This document shows, piece after piece, positions 17,240-26,400 of a DNA stretch of 30,539 bases. The DNA is taken from the NCBI GenBank assembly GCA_937925515.1, contig CALALP010000002.1, forward strand, positions 1 to 30,539. The letters are read 5' to 3'. Positions within the stretch are counted from its first letter, which is position 1, and every line of letters begins with the position of its first letter. Below the pieces are notes generated by a model. The model worked only from the letters and a program-made list of their open reading frames with translations. It was not told the origin of the DNA and ran no database searches. Position numbers and translations under genes: made by a program. The DNA comes from an uncultured Lachnoanaerobaculum sp. (lineage in GTDB: Bacteria; Bacillota; Clostridia; Lachnospirales; Lachnospiraceae).

Positions 17240-17701
17240 ATAGATAAGGTTTTTAAAGAAATAGAAGAAAATTATGGAGAAAAAAAAGAGATAAAGTCAA
17301 CTAATAGTAAGAAAAAGGCTGAAAATACAAAGGAAATTAAAGGTCAAAAGATAAATAATGGCAACAAAATAACAGATAATAAAACTAAAGCTAATAATAC
17401 AAAATCAGCAGACAATAAAACTAAAGCTAATAATACAAAATTAACAGATAATAAGACTAAAGCTAATAATACAAAATCAGTAGACAATAAAACTAAAACT
17501 GATAATACAAAATCAACAGATAATAGAACTAAAGCTAATAATACAAAATCAGTAGACAATAAAACTAAAAATAATAATACAAAATCAACAGATAATAAAG
17601 CTAAAGCTAATAACACAAAATCAGCAAATAATAAAAAGGATAGTAAAAATGAAACTAAAAATACAAAATCAAAAAATAATAAAAAGCAAGCCAAAAAGTA
17701 A
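17240..17701 (+). pseudogene. In-frame continuation of the spike fusion after TAA: Lys/Asn/Thr repeat tail
   Basis: Directly after the TAA at 17237-17239 the same frame encodes 153 residues before the next stop (17699-17701). It begins IDKVFKEIEENYGEKKEIKS and passes into 12-residue tandem repeats, ending in a Lys-rich run. No ATG with a good ribosome site starts it independently. The opening segment resembles the C-terminal end of the sister spike fusion (ILEDLDSNIDYGD), so I read it as the former C-terminus of the 16154 gene. Its last 53 bases overlap the start of the LRR gene at 17649 in another frame. Whether it is still made by readthrough is unknown. Confidence 0.6.
17369..17620 (+). 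repeat. Seven tandem 36-bp repeats encoding a 12-residue unit
   Basis: Seven contiguous 36-bp units at 17369, 17405, 17441, 17477, 17513, 17549 and 17585. In the frame of the 16154 gene they encode variants of S-T-D-N-K-T-K-A-N-N-T-K. Differences among units are mostly single residues (A/V/T at position 2, A/T/N at 8). Flanking sequence on the right is a degenerate unit. There are no spacers, so it is a minisatellite-like coding repeat. It is strongly basic and probably disordered. Confidence 0.85.
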
Positions 17702-18980
17702 GCAAATTACTTTTGCTGTTATATTAGTTTTATTGTTATATCTAATTATTTCCAACCTAAAATGCAGACCAATTATATCTGGGGATACCTTAGTTAAGCT
17801 ACAAAGTGGTATTCTTGAAAGAAGAGAGGATATTACAGAATTTAATGTTCCTGAAGGAATAAAATATATAGGTGCATTTGCTTTTTATGGCTGTACAAGT
17901 TTAGAGAATGTTACTTTACCAAGTACAGTTGAGAGCATAAGGTGGAAGGCATTTTGTAACTGTATAAACTTAGAAGAAATAAACTTACCAGATGGCTTAG
18001 AAGTCATAGAAAATGGAGCTTTTCTGAATTGTGAATCAATAAAAAAGATTAAGTTACCACAAAAGCTAACCATTATTGAAGATAATACCTTTTCAGATTG
18101 CACTTCACTGGAAAGCATTGATTTTCCACAGAACTTGGATGAAATAGGAGTAAGTGCTTTTAGTAACTGTGAAAGCTTAAAAGAAGTGAACTTGCCAGAT
18201 GACATAAGTAATATTGAGTATGAAGCATTTCGGGGGTGCATGAATTTAAGTAAAGTTAAATTACCACAAAATATTAAAAGTATTGATAAAACTTCTTTTA
18301 ATGGCACAGCCTTTATAAATAAAATAAAAGCTGATGAAAATGGTTGTATATATTATGGAAATGTACTTCTAAAATGTCTGTCTCTAAAGGAACATATAGA
18401 TGTAAAGAATACTACCAGAATTATAATGGGTGGGGCATTTGAGGATAATAAAAAAATTAAAGAAGTCATTTTACCTGAGGGTATAATAGGAATAGGAGAC
18501 TATGTATTTAAAGGTTGTGATAACTTAGAAAGTATAAATTTATCATCAAATATTGAAAGAATTGGAATGGATAGCTTTGAAAATACCAAGTATTTAAACA
18601 ATATGTCAACAGATGAGTATGGATGTAAATATGTAGGAAACTTATTGCTTGCATATGTAGACAGAGAAATTAATGAAATAAAAATAAAGGAAGGTACAAA
18701 GTTAATTGCTGGTAATGTATTTTATAATACTGAAAACATTAAAGAAATATATATACCAAAAAGTGTGCAGTATATTGGAGATCAAGCTTTTAGTATGTGT
18801 TCTAATATAGAAAAAGTTGAATTTGAAGAAGGCAGTAAATTGGAAAGTATTGAAAATTATATGTTTTTTAGTAGTAGTTTAAGAGTTATTAATTTACCTC
18901 ATAGTTTAAAGAAAATATCACGTCATGCTTTTGGCATTTGTAATAATTTAGAAACTATAATAATACCAGAAAATGTATAA
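17649..18980 (+). CDS. Membrane-anchored BspA-type leucine-rich repeat protein, interrupted by TAA
   Basis: The start at 17649 has AAGGA (about 17636-17640) in place and lies inside the repeat tail in another frame. The product has a basic N-terminus, one membrane helix (QITFAVILVLLLYLIISN, about 19-37) and then BspA/TpLRR-type repeats of ~23 residues (for example YIGAFAFYGCTSLENVTLPS, EIGVSAFSNCESLKEVNLPD). Two 'D-E-x-G-C-x-Y ... LL ... G-A/V-F' insert blocks interrupt the repeats, as in its paralog at 20709. The repeats should lie outside the membrane. TAA at 18978-18980 ends it, but 40 in-frame codons beyond match the paralog's C-terminus, so the protein is truncated by a nonsense codon. 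It follows a spike fusion gene, like its paralog, and may be a partner, surface receptor or immunity protein; this is inference. Confidence 0.75.
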   Translation: MKLKIQNQKIIKSKPKSKQITFAVILVLLLYLIISNLKCRPIISGDTLVKLQSGILERREDITEFNVPEGIKYIGAFAFYGCTSLENVTLPSTVESIRWKAFCNCINLEEINLPDGLEVIENGAFLNCESIKKIKLPQKLTIIEDNTFSDCTSLESIDFPQNLDEIGVSAFSNCESLKEVNLPDDISNIEYEAFRGCMNLSKVKLPQNIKSIDKTSFNGTAFINKIKADENGCIYYGNVLLKCLSLKEHIDVKNTTRIIMGGAFEDNKKIKEVILPEGIIGIGDYVFKGCDNLESINLSSNIERIGMDSFENTKYLNNMSTDEYGCKYVGNLLLAYVDREINEIKIKEGTKLIAGNVFYNTENIKEIYIPKSVQYIGDQAFSMCSNIEKVEFEEGSKLESIENYMFFSSSLRVINLPHSLKKISRHAFGICNNLETIIIPENV

Positions 18981-19103
18981 TATATAGAGGTTTGGACATT
19001 TATAGAATGTCTATCGCTTAAAAGGATAGAACTTCCAAAAAGTTTAGAGGGGAAGTATTATTGGATTTCTGATAGACCAAAACCTAAAATTGTGTTTTAT
19101 TAA
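18981..19103 (+). pseudogene. Severed C-terminal end of the LRR protein
   Basis: Reading on in frame from the TAA at 18978-18980 gives 40 codons and a TAA at 19101-19103. The residues ECLSLKRIELPKSLEGKYY and the final IVFY match the paralog's QCLSLKRIELPKSLKGKYY and LVFY at the same distance from its end, with no gap around the stop; TAA stands where the paralog has GAG (Glu). This is a single nonsense change in an otherwise intact frame. Confidence 0.8.
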
Positions 19104-19237
19104 ACTGTTATTGATTATTATTGAAAATTAAATGTAATGTTTAACAATATGGAAACTTTGGTGTAATAGCCTATAAATAAGAAACTAAAATCAAAAGTTA
19201 AATGATTTTTATCAGTAAGTAAACTGGAGGTAAGAAA

Positions 19238-20704
19238 ATGGCAGGGAATGATGAAGGACTTGATGAGATGTATGAATATCAACAGTTGCTAGGAAGAGGT
19301 GGCGAAGAGTGTGTAGTGAGAGGTGCAAATATTAAATGTGATCAAGGAACAGATACTTGTATACTACAACTACCTCAAGATCATGGGGTATATACAGCAG
19401 ATAGTCGTCCTTTAATAAATATTCAAGATAAAGATAGGATAAATATATCTGGCTTTGGGAAATGCAGAGTAACTGGTAAGCTGTGTACTCCCTCACTTAC
19501 TCCTTGGACAGTAAAATCAGAGAATTATATAACAGATGATACAGAAATAGGAAGACTAGGGTATGCTGTTGAAGTAGGTGATACCGCAACTTGCTATCAT
19601 GGAGGGAGTGTTAGTATTATCACATCAGGTCAGACTTCACCAAGTTTTGGCGAAACAAATCTAGGAGAAGTTATTGAAATAGTGGAAAATGTGGAAGGTA
19701 GTTGGAGTAATAAAGAGAAAGGTCATGATTTTTTAGGACATATAAGTGTAAGTAACTATGGTTTGTATAATTTTGGAATAGACTGTAAGGATGGTGAAGT
19801 CAATGGAAGTTCAGGAAGTCTTTTTCTATATGCGAAGGATAACAAAAAACTTAAATATATGGGGGCATATGAAATAAAGAGACGAAACTTTACTAAGAAA
19901 GCCAAAATTGCAGGAAACATAAAATTATTTAATACTTGGGTAGAATTTATTCTTTCACCAGGTCATGACTATTATATTGAACTTGATTGCCCTGGTATAA
20001 ATAAAATATCATATTGGTTAGTAGGAAATCAGGAAATTGAAACAATAGGTAATAGCTATTCATCAGGAATTTGGATTTTTAATGATGTTATAAAGAAAAA
20101 GGAACCATATTTATATGCACATGAAAGGTCTAAAAGGCAAGAAACAGGAGGAAAAGGAATTCCTATTGTAATTATGTATTTAACTAGAGGATACAGTATA
20201 ATAATTAGAGCATTAATTGGGGAGAAACTATTAAAAAAACAAGATAAAACATCAGATGTTGCAAATAAATCTAGTTTAGCCTCTCTTTTAATTGGAGCTT
20301 TGGAATCAGCTGCACCTAAAACATTATCAACTTTAAACCTTCCTTTATCTTTTACTGGAACAACATTGTCTGTAATGGCAACTCTAATATCGTTTCTTCC
20401 CAGACCATTGTTAGAAAGATTAAGGGGAGAATTGGATAGATTAAGCAGTAGTTATACAAAAATATTCTTATATGATACAAATCCAGGTACTGAGATAATA
20501 GTAGGGGATTATTATATGCAAGAGTTAAAAGTTGAAAAACATCCTGAATATGAAAATGTGGTAACAGATATATTTGGAGAAAAATATTGGTTGGGAGAAT
20601 TTAAATTATTAGAAAAGTTTGATGAAACTCCACTGTTAAACGCATCTGACAGTTTAAGGAATATCCTAGAAGATTTAGATAGTAATATAGATTATGGAGA
20701 TTGA
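19238..20704 (+). CDS. DUF4280 (PAAR-like) spike-tip fusion with the shared C-terminal module
   Basis: 488 residues; GGAGGT lies before ATG 19238. Residues ~24-135 match DUF4280, a PAAR-like tip family: CVVRGANIKCDQG, HGVYTADSRPLINIQDKDRI, NISGFGKCRVTGKLCTPSLT, P-W, and VGDTATCYHGGSVSIITSGQ. A ~230-residue middle region follows that I do not recognise; it is strand-rich (FLYAKDNKKLKYMGAYEIKR, WVEFILSPGHDYYIELDCPG). The C-terminal module (~372-465) is shared with the 16154 protein: TLSVMATLISFLPRPLLERL, KIFLYD, LKVEKHPEYENVVTDIFGEK, YWLGEFKLLEKF. The module opens with a hydrophobic helix. It probably caps the VgrG spike and carries the middle region or module as cargo. The next gene is an LRR membrane protein whose ribosome site lies in this gene's last codons. 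DUF4280 call strong, cargo role inferred. Confidence 0.8.
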   Translation: MAGNDEGLDEMYEYQQLLGRGGEECVVRGANIKCDQGTDTCILQLPQDHGVYTADSRPLINIQDKDRINISGFGKCRVTGKLCTPSLTPWTVKSENYITDDTEIGRLGYAVEVGDTATCYHGGSVSIITSGQTSPSFGETNLGEVIEIVENVEGSWSNKEKGHDFLGHISVSNYGLYNFGIDCKDGEVNGSSGSLFLYAKDNKKLKYMGAYEIKRRNFTKKAKIAGNIKLFNTWVEFILSPGHDYYIELDCPGINKISYWLVGNQEIETIGNSYSSGIWIFNDVIKKKEPYLYAHERSKRQETGGKGIPIVIMYLTRGYSIIIRALIGEKLLKKQDKTSDVANKSSLASLLIGALESAAPKTLSTLNLPLSFTGTTLSVMATLISFLPRPLLERLRGELDRLSSSYTKIFLYDTNPGTEIIVGDYYMQELKVEKHPEYENVVTDIFGEKYWLGEFKLLEKFDETPLLNASDSLRNILEDLDSNIDYGD

Positions 20705-20708
20705 TGGG

Positions 20709-22205
20709 ATGAAATTGGAAATGAAAGATAAAATTAGGTATATTGCTTACCTTATCGCTGGTGTAATTGTATTAGTATATTTTTTTATACATGCAAAATG
20801 TAGAGCGTTAATTAAAAATGGAGTATTCTATGGAATAGAAGATGGTTTTGAAGAGAAGAGGGAAAGTTTAATAGAATTTAAAATTCCTAATGGAGTGGTT
20901 AGTATTGGTGAATATGCTTTTTTAGGTTGTAGAAATCTGAGAAAAATTGAATTTACAGATACAGTTGAAAGTATAGGAATTGGGGCATTTGGAAACTGTG
21001 AGTCATTAGAAAAATTGGAATTGTCTAATAATTTAAAAGATATAGGAGCAGCAAGTTTTTATGGTTGTAGTTCTTTAGAAAGTATTATTTTTCCAGATGA
21101 TTTGAAGAAAATAGGAGAGTCAAGCTTTAGAGAGTGTACAAACTTAAAAAAGATAATTTTACCAAATAGTTTAGAAAGTATTGGCGAGTTTGCATTTGAG
21201 AACTGTACTAATTTGAGAGAAGTTAAGATGTCAGATAGTGTAAGTAAGGTTGGTGAAGATATATTTGAGGGGACAGAATTTATAAATAGTCTTAAACCAG
21301 ATGAGTATGGTTGCATTTATCTAGGGAATTTGCTCTTAAAAGCAAATGATACTAAAGAATATGTCAAGATAAAAGATTCTACAAAGACTATTGTAGCAAA
21401 GGCATTTATTAATAATAGAATAATAAAAAATGTTGATTTACCACTTGGACTTATAGAGATAGAAGATAGTACCTTTGAAGGTTGTATAAATTTGGAGTCA
21501 ATAATTATACCACAAGGTGTTAAATATTTAGGAGAATATGCTTTCCTAAATTCAGGGCTAAAAAGAGTAGTATTACCAGCCGGATTGGAAGAAATATCTT
21601 ATGGAGCATTTAAAGATTGTTATAATTTAGTAGAAATTAATTTACCCTCTAGTATTATAGATATTAAAGGAGGGAGTTTTTATGGAACTAAGTATTTAGA
21701 TAGTATAAAAGAGGATGAATATGGGTGTAAGTACCAAGAAAATATTTTACTTGAATATACAGGTAAAAGTGCTGAGAAAATAGAGATAAAAGCCGGAACA
21801 AGATTAATAGCAGGAAGTGCATTTAATAATGCAGAGAGTATAAAAGAGGTATATATACCTAAGAGTGTAGAGCATATAGGAAGATATACATTTACTAAAT
21901 GTCATAATTTAGAAAAAGTTGAGTTTGAAGAAGATGGTAAATTAACAACTGTAAAAGGACATTCATTTGATTTATGCAGCAATTTGAAGGAAATAAAATT
22001 ACCAAAAAATATTAAAACAATATCAGAATATGCCTTTTTTGCTTGTGGTGTTGAAACTTTAAGAATACCGGAGAAAGTGGAGGATATGGATTTATGGGCT
22101 ATTGCACAATGTCTTTCATTAAAAAGAATAGAACTTCCTAAGAGTTTAAAGGGAAAATATTATTATCCTGATTATAGACCAAAAATAGATTTAGTATTTT
22201 ATTGA
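20709..22205 (+). CDS. Membrane-anchored BspA-type leucine-rich repeat protein (intact paralog)
   Basis: ATG 20709 is chosen over 20694 because GGAG at 20696-20699 lies 9 bases upstream and the paralog also begins M-K-L. The 498-residue protein has a membrane helix (IAYLIAGVIVLVYFFIHA, about 11-28), then BspA/TpLRR repeats: SIGEYAFLGCRNLRKIEFTD, KIGESSFRECTNLKKIILPN, and others. Two insert blocks (DEYGCIYLGNLLL, DEYGCKYQENILL) each lead into a 'G-T-R-x-I-A-G-x-A-F' restart. The protein ends in the cysteine/tyrosine-rich QCLSLKRIELPKSLKGKYYY and LVFY. Family knowledge: BspA-like proteins are often surface-exposed binding proteins. Its position right behind a spike-tip fusion, repeated elsewhere in the window, suggests a dedicated partner of that effector. 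It is full length where the 17649 copy is broken. Confidence 0.8.
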   Translation: MKLEMKDKIRYIAYLIAGVIVLVYFFIHAKCRALIKNGVFYGIEDGFEEKRESLIEFKIPNGVVSIGEYAFLGCRNLRKIEFTDTVESIGIGAFGNCESLEKLELSNNLKDIGAASFYGCSSLESIIFPDDLKKIGESSFRECTNLKKIILPNSLESIGEFAFENCTNLREVKMSDSVSKVGEDIFEGTEFINSLKPDEYGCIYLGNLLLKANDTKEYVKIKDSTKTIVAKAFINNRIIKNVDLPLGLIEIEDSTFEGCINLESIIIPQGVKYLGEYAFLNSGLKRVVLPAGLEEISYGAFKDCYNLVEINLPSSIIDIKGGSFYGTKYLDSIKEDEYGCKYQENILLEYTGKSAEKIEIKAGTRLIAGSAFNNAESIKEVYIPKSVEHIGRYTFTKCHNLEKVEFEEDGKLTTVKGHSFDLCSNLKEIKLPKNIKTISEYAFFACGVETLRIPEKVEDMDLWAIAQCLSLKRIELPKSLKGKYYYPDYRPKIDLVFY

Positions 22206-22255
22206 ATTTATTTTTTAGATAACAAGTATTTAATTAAGATTAGTAAGGGGTACTT

Positions 22256-22831
22256 ATGGACAATTATATTGATGAAAAAATAATACCAATAAAGGTAAGT
22301 AACACCGATGAATCTCAACAATCCCTAGAAGAGGGATACTATATATCAGGCAGGCTTGAAACCTTTTCTAAGGAAAAGTATTTTGAGGGTTTAATATCAG
22401 CCTATGTTCCTGATTCATTTATAAATATGCCTGATGAGGTTAAGGAGATAAAATATCCTACCAATTTTAGACCTGATATAATAAAAACCAATCTTTTAGG
22501 AGATATAGATTTAAGCTTTAGTCTTCTTACAAATGTAGAAAAAATTGATGTAGAAGTAATGGCAGTAGATTTTATGAATCTTCTTAGAAAAGCTCATAAG
22601 GGAATAAAGCTTGGGGATTTAAACTGTTTAAATAAAGAGGGTTTTATAGAAATGAGATACTTTGATTTTACCTTAATGGGAGTAGATGAAAGGTTATATC
22701 ACCTAATAGCTATGGGAGAGGTTAATGAAAAAGTACTTCAAGTAACTTTTAATTGTAGAGAAAATGATATTTATAAATGGAAAAGGGCAGTTATGGATAT
22801 ATTTGGAAGTATTGAATATAGGGGCAGGTAA
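22256..22831 (+). CDS. DcrB/DUF1795-like putative effector chaperone
   Basis: 191 residues, no membrane segment. The layout suits the PsbP/DcrB fold: LISAYVPDSFINMPDEVKEI, K-Y-P-x-x-x-x-P-D-I (KYPTNFRPDIIKTNLLGDID), DLSFSLL, IEMRYFDFTLMGVDERLYHL, VLQVTFNCRENDIYKWKRAV, and final DIFGSIEYRG. The pairing 'Y/L-Y-x-L-I-x-x-G ... l-q-v-t-F-N-C ... W+ ... SI' is what I associate with DUF1795 (Eag) chaperones, which hold RHS/PAAR effectors for loading on VgrG. An RHS gene follows one gene downstream, which agrees. It is 3 bp from the next gene, so they are coupled. The call is from fold pattern, not an alignment. Confidence 0.6.
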   Translation: MDNYIDEKIIPIKVSNTDESQQSLEEGYYISGRLETFSKEKYFEGLISAYVPDSFINMPDEVKEIKYPTNFRPDIIKTNLLGDIDLSFSLLTNVEKIDVEVMAVDFMNLLRKAHKGIKLGDLNCLNKEGFIEMRYFDFTLMGVDERLYHLIAMGEVNEKVLQVTFNCRENDIYKWKRAVMDIFGSIEYRGR

Positions 22832-22834
22832 CTT

Positions 22835-23386
22835 ATGGAAGAGAAAGCTTTTTTAGAAAAACACTTAAAAAAATTTAAGTATAAATGGATTACTGATAAG
22901 ATACATTCTTCAAAAGGATACTTTGATGAAAGTCTTTTAGAAAAAAGTATAGAGCTTTTATCTAAAGTATATGAGATACAAAGAGAAAAAGAAGATATAG
23001 AGTTATCAAGCCTTATACTCTTTAGCTTAAGCTCAAGCCTGTATACAAAAACTTATAAATATATGCTTTATGCAGCAAGTGGGAACTTATATATAGATAA
23101 GCCACTGGTGATTAGTTATTGGAAGCCTGAAAAGATAGATGAGGAAGTGGAAGATATAATAAAAGAGCTTAAAAGCAATATATACTTAGAGGAGCAGAAG
23201 TTAGAAGAAACTATAAGATTTGTATTAGAGGGTTATAACTATATAACTACCGGATACTGGAATAAGGTAGTAGAAAAGTTGATTAAAACAGAAATTTTTA
23301 TGAAAATCAAAAGGAGTAAGGATTTTAAGATACTTTCAGGAGTATATATGGGAGAGCTGGGGAAGATAAAAGTAAATTTAAGCTAA
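22835..23386 (+). CDS. Unrecognised 183-residue helical protein before RHS
   Basis: Not recognised. It is highly charged and mainly helical (EKAFLEKHLKKFKYKWITDK, KSIELLSKVYEIQREKEDIE), with a mid-section LILFSLSSSLYTKTYKYMLY that is amphipathic rather than a clear membrane span. It lies 3 bp after the DcrB-like chaperone and 53 bp before RHS, so a second chaperone or adaptor for the RHS cargo is the natural guess. Nothing in the sequence shows an enzymatic motif. Confidence 0.55.
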   Translation: MEEKAFLEKHLKKFKYKWITDKIHSSKGYFDESLLEKSIELLSKVYEIQREKEDIELSSLILFSLSSSLYTKTYKYMLYAASGNLYIDKPLVISYWKPEKIDEEVEDIIKELKSNIYLEEQKLEETIRFVLEGYNYITTGYWNKVVEKLIKTEIFMKIKRSKDFKILSGVYMGELGKIKVNLS

Positions 23387-23439
23387 TAAGTTTTCAAGGA
23401 AATATAAAAGTATTAATAAAGCAGAGAGGAGTAATCTTA

Positions 23440-26400
23440 ATGAAAAAGAGGATTATAAAGGGAAGTTCTATAAGACTTAACAGTGATATAAATATTGCTG
23501 CCGATGAAGTTATATTTAGTGGGAAAAAGTCAAAGACATGGGAAGACTTAAAACAGCCATTTAAGGATGAAACTAAAATATTTACTAAGATACTTCCAAA
23601 ACTGCTGGGAAGTATAAACGTAACTGCAGGAGTGCCAAGTGAGAAGGATAAGCTTATGTTAAAACTTCTTGGTGCTATCTCTGTTTGTGGAAATGTAGAT
23701 ATAACTAAAAAAGCTGACGGCTCAGGATATGAAGTATCTTATACTAATGTATTAAACCGTGTTAGAAGTAGAGCTAAGGAAAGTTTAGGTAAACTTAGTG
23801 AAAATGAGATAAAAGAAGAGATGTATAAGATTATGTCCGAAATGCTTGAAAAAGCAGGTCCTGCTTTTGTTTCATGGAATCATACGTTAATTAAGCTTAT
23901 GAAAGAGAACAGCCTTGAAGATTTCTTAAAAGGAGCAAGAGCTGCGATATGTGCAATGACAGGAGATCCTGTAAATGCTAATACAGGTAACTTTATATAT
24001 ACAAAAGAAGATTTAAGCATTGGTGGTGTAGTGCCTCTTTCCTTTACACGCTTTTATAACAGTACAGCAAGTGAAGTAGGAGTAATGGGAAAAGGTTGGA
24101 TGCATAGCTATGAGATTTCATTATCTATAGAAAAGGACTCTTGTATAATACATTTATCAGATGGACAGGATGAAACTTATTTTATAGATGATGATGAAAA
24201 TATAATATCCATATTTGATGACTTTAACCGTCTTGAAAGATATGAGGAGGGCTTTAGGTATAAGTCTAAAGAGGGTGCTATCTATACTTTTAATAAAGAA
24301 GGCAGACTTGAAACTATAAAAAATAAAGAGGATATAGGACTTAACTTTTACCATGATAATGAGGGAAAACTAAAAAAAGTATCAAATGGACTTGGCAGTA
24401 GCTTTGAGTTTGAATATGACAGCTTTGGTAAGCTTTCTTTGGTAAAAGATCATACAGGAAGAAAGATTAAGTACAGCTATACCGGAAAGCAACTAGGTAG
24501 TGCCTATGATGAGAGCGGTTTGGGATATACATATTATTATGAAAATGAACTCTTAACAAAGATACTAAACCCGAGAGGTGTTTATGTCCTTGATAATGCC
24601 TATGACGGAAATGATAGAGTAGTAGTGCAAAAGTTTGCCGACGGAGGTATTATAAAGTACGAGTATTATGAAGAGCAAAGCCGTACCTTAGTAAGAAATC
24701 AAAATGAAAAGGTGGAAGCATATACGCATGATGAAAACTTTAGAAATATAAGTACAGAGCGTGGAGAGGCAGTAGAGACATTTACTTACGATGACAGAAA
24801 TCTTTTAACCTCATACACTGACAAAATGGGGAATAAAACAGAGTATTCCTATGATAAAGCAGGAAATAGGATAAAAACTGTACATCCTGACGGTCAGACA
24901 GAAAGAGCGGAGTATGATGAGAATAGAGTAACAGCCTATTTTATAGATGATATTAAAGTAGTAGAAAATACTTATGATGATAAGGGCAGGATAATAGAAA
25001 GTAAAAATGCACTTGGAATCTCTACAAAGTTTAAGTATGAAGATAAGGAGAAGATAAATATAACCTTACCTGACGGCTCTGAAAGTCTAATAAGCTTAGA
25101 TGAAAGAGGTAATATTTCAAGTATAAAAGAGGAAACCGGAAAAGTTACACACTATGAGTATGATAAATTAAACCGAGTAACTTTAAGTATTGACGGTAAA
25201 GGAAATAAAACTGCATTTACTTATAATGATAAGGACTTGATAACAAAGGTGGTAGATGCCTTAGGGAATAGCTGTGAATATAGCTATACTGAAAACAGAA
25301 AATTAACTGAGTTTAAGAACTTTAATGGAGCAGTTACAAAGCTTGATTATAATGAAATGAATAAGATAAAGTCATTTACTCTGCCAAGTGGAGGAGTATT
25401 TAACATTGAGTACGACCTTATGCAAAATGTAGTTAAAGAAACATTTCCTAATGGTGGAAGTATAAATTATACTTATGATGAGTATAATAACATAGAAAAA
25501 CAGGAGTTACAAAATGGAGGCATTTACCATTATGAATATGACCTAAACGGCAATAGAACTTCAGTAACAGACCCTCTAGGAAATAAAACAAGATTTAGCT
25601 ATGATGAGAGGGATAGACTAATAAGTTATGAAGATGCTCTAGGTGCAGTTACGACTTATACCTATACTAAAAATACCTTAAGTATTACCGATGATATGGG
25701 AAATGCTAGGAAACTTAAGTATGATAAACTAGGTAGACTGATAGAAGATACAGGAATAGACGGTATTAAAAAAGAATATGAGTATAATGAGCTTGGAAAG
25801 GTTACTTTAGTAAAAATAAATGGAAAAGAAAAAGCAAGATATAAGTATCATAAGGGGGGATTATTACACAAGAAACTTTATACAGACAAAAGATATGAAA
25901 TATTTAGCTATGATGAAAATTTAAATCTTATTAAAAGGGAAAATGATAAGGGCGATTATATTAAGTTTGTATATGATAAGCTAAATCGCATAGTAGAAGT
26001 TAAGAATAGTTTTTCTCAGAAACAAAGTTTTGTATATGACAGTGTAGGTAACTTAGTAGAAGAAACAGATACACTTGGAAATACCACTAAATATACCTAT
26101 TCATTAAGTGGTAACCTTACTTCAGTGCTTGATGCTATGGGAAATAGGACAGAGTACGCCTATGATGTTATGGGTAGACTTATAACTGTATATAGACATG
26201 AGGGAGATAGTTTTAGACTTGAAGATTTAGAAAAAGAAATACAAAAAGAAGATCACTATGCAAAAGCTCCTAATAAAAAAGATTTAGAAGAAAAGAAATT
26301 AAATGCCCCAAGAATAATGAGATATTATAGAAATCTTATGGGAGAGGTTGAATGCATTAAAAATGCCTTTGGAGAGGAAGAACATTTCTCATATGATTTA

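Noticed and set aside
17369..17620. 36-bp repeats as a CRISPR array
   Set aside because: The units are directly contiguous with no spacers and keep one reading frame, so they are coding tandem repeats.
17344..17694. Hydrophobic minus-strand ORF over the repeats
   Set aside because: It is the antisense shadow of the Lys/Asn/Thr repeats; its Leu/Val periodicity comes from the repeat, and there is no sensible start or neighbour on that strand.
17237..18980. TAA reassigned as a sense codon in this organism
   Set aside because: Many intact genes here end in TAA at the expected length (for example VgrG-like, RHS, phosphatases), so a changed genetic code is not supported.
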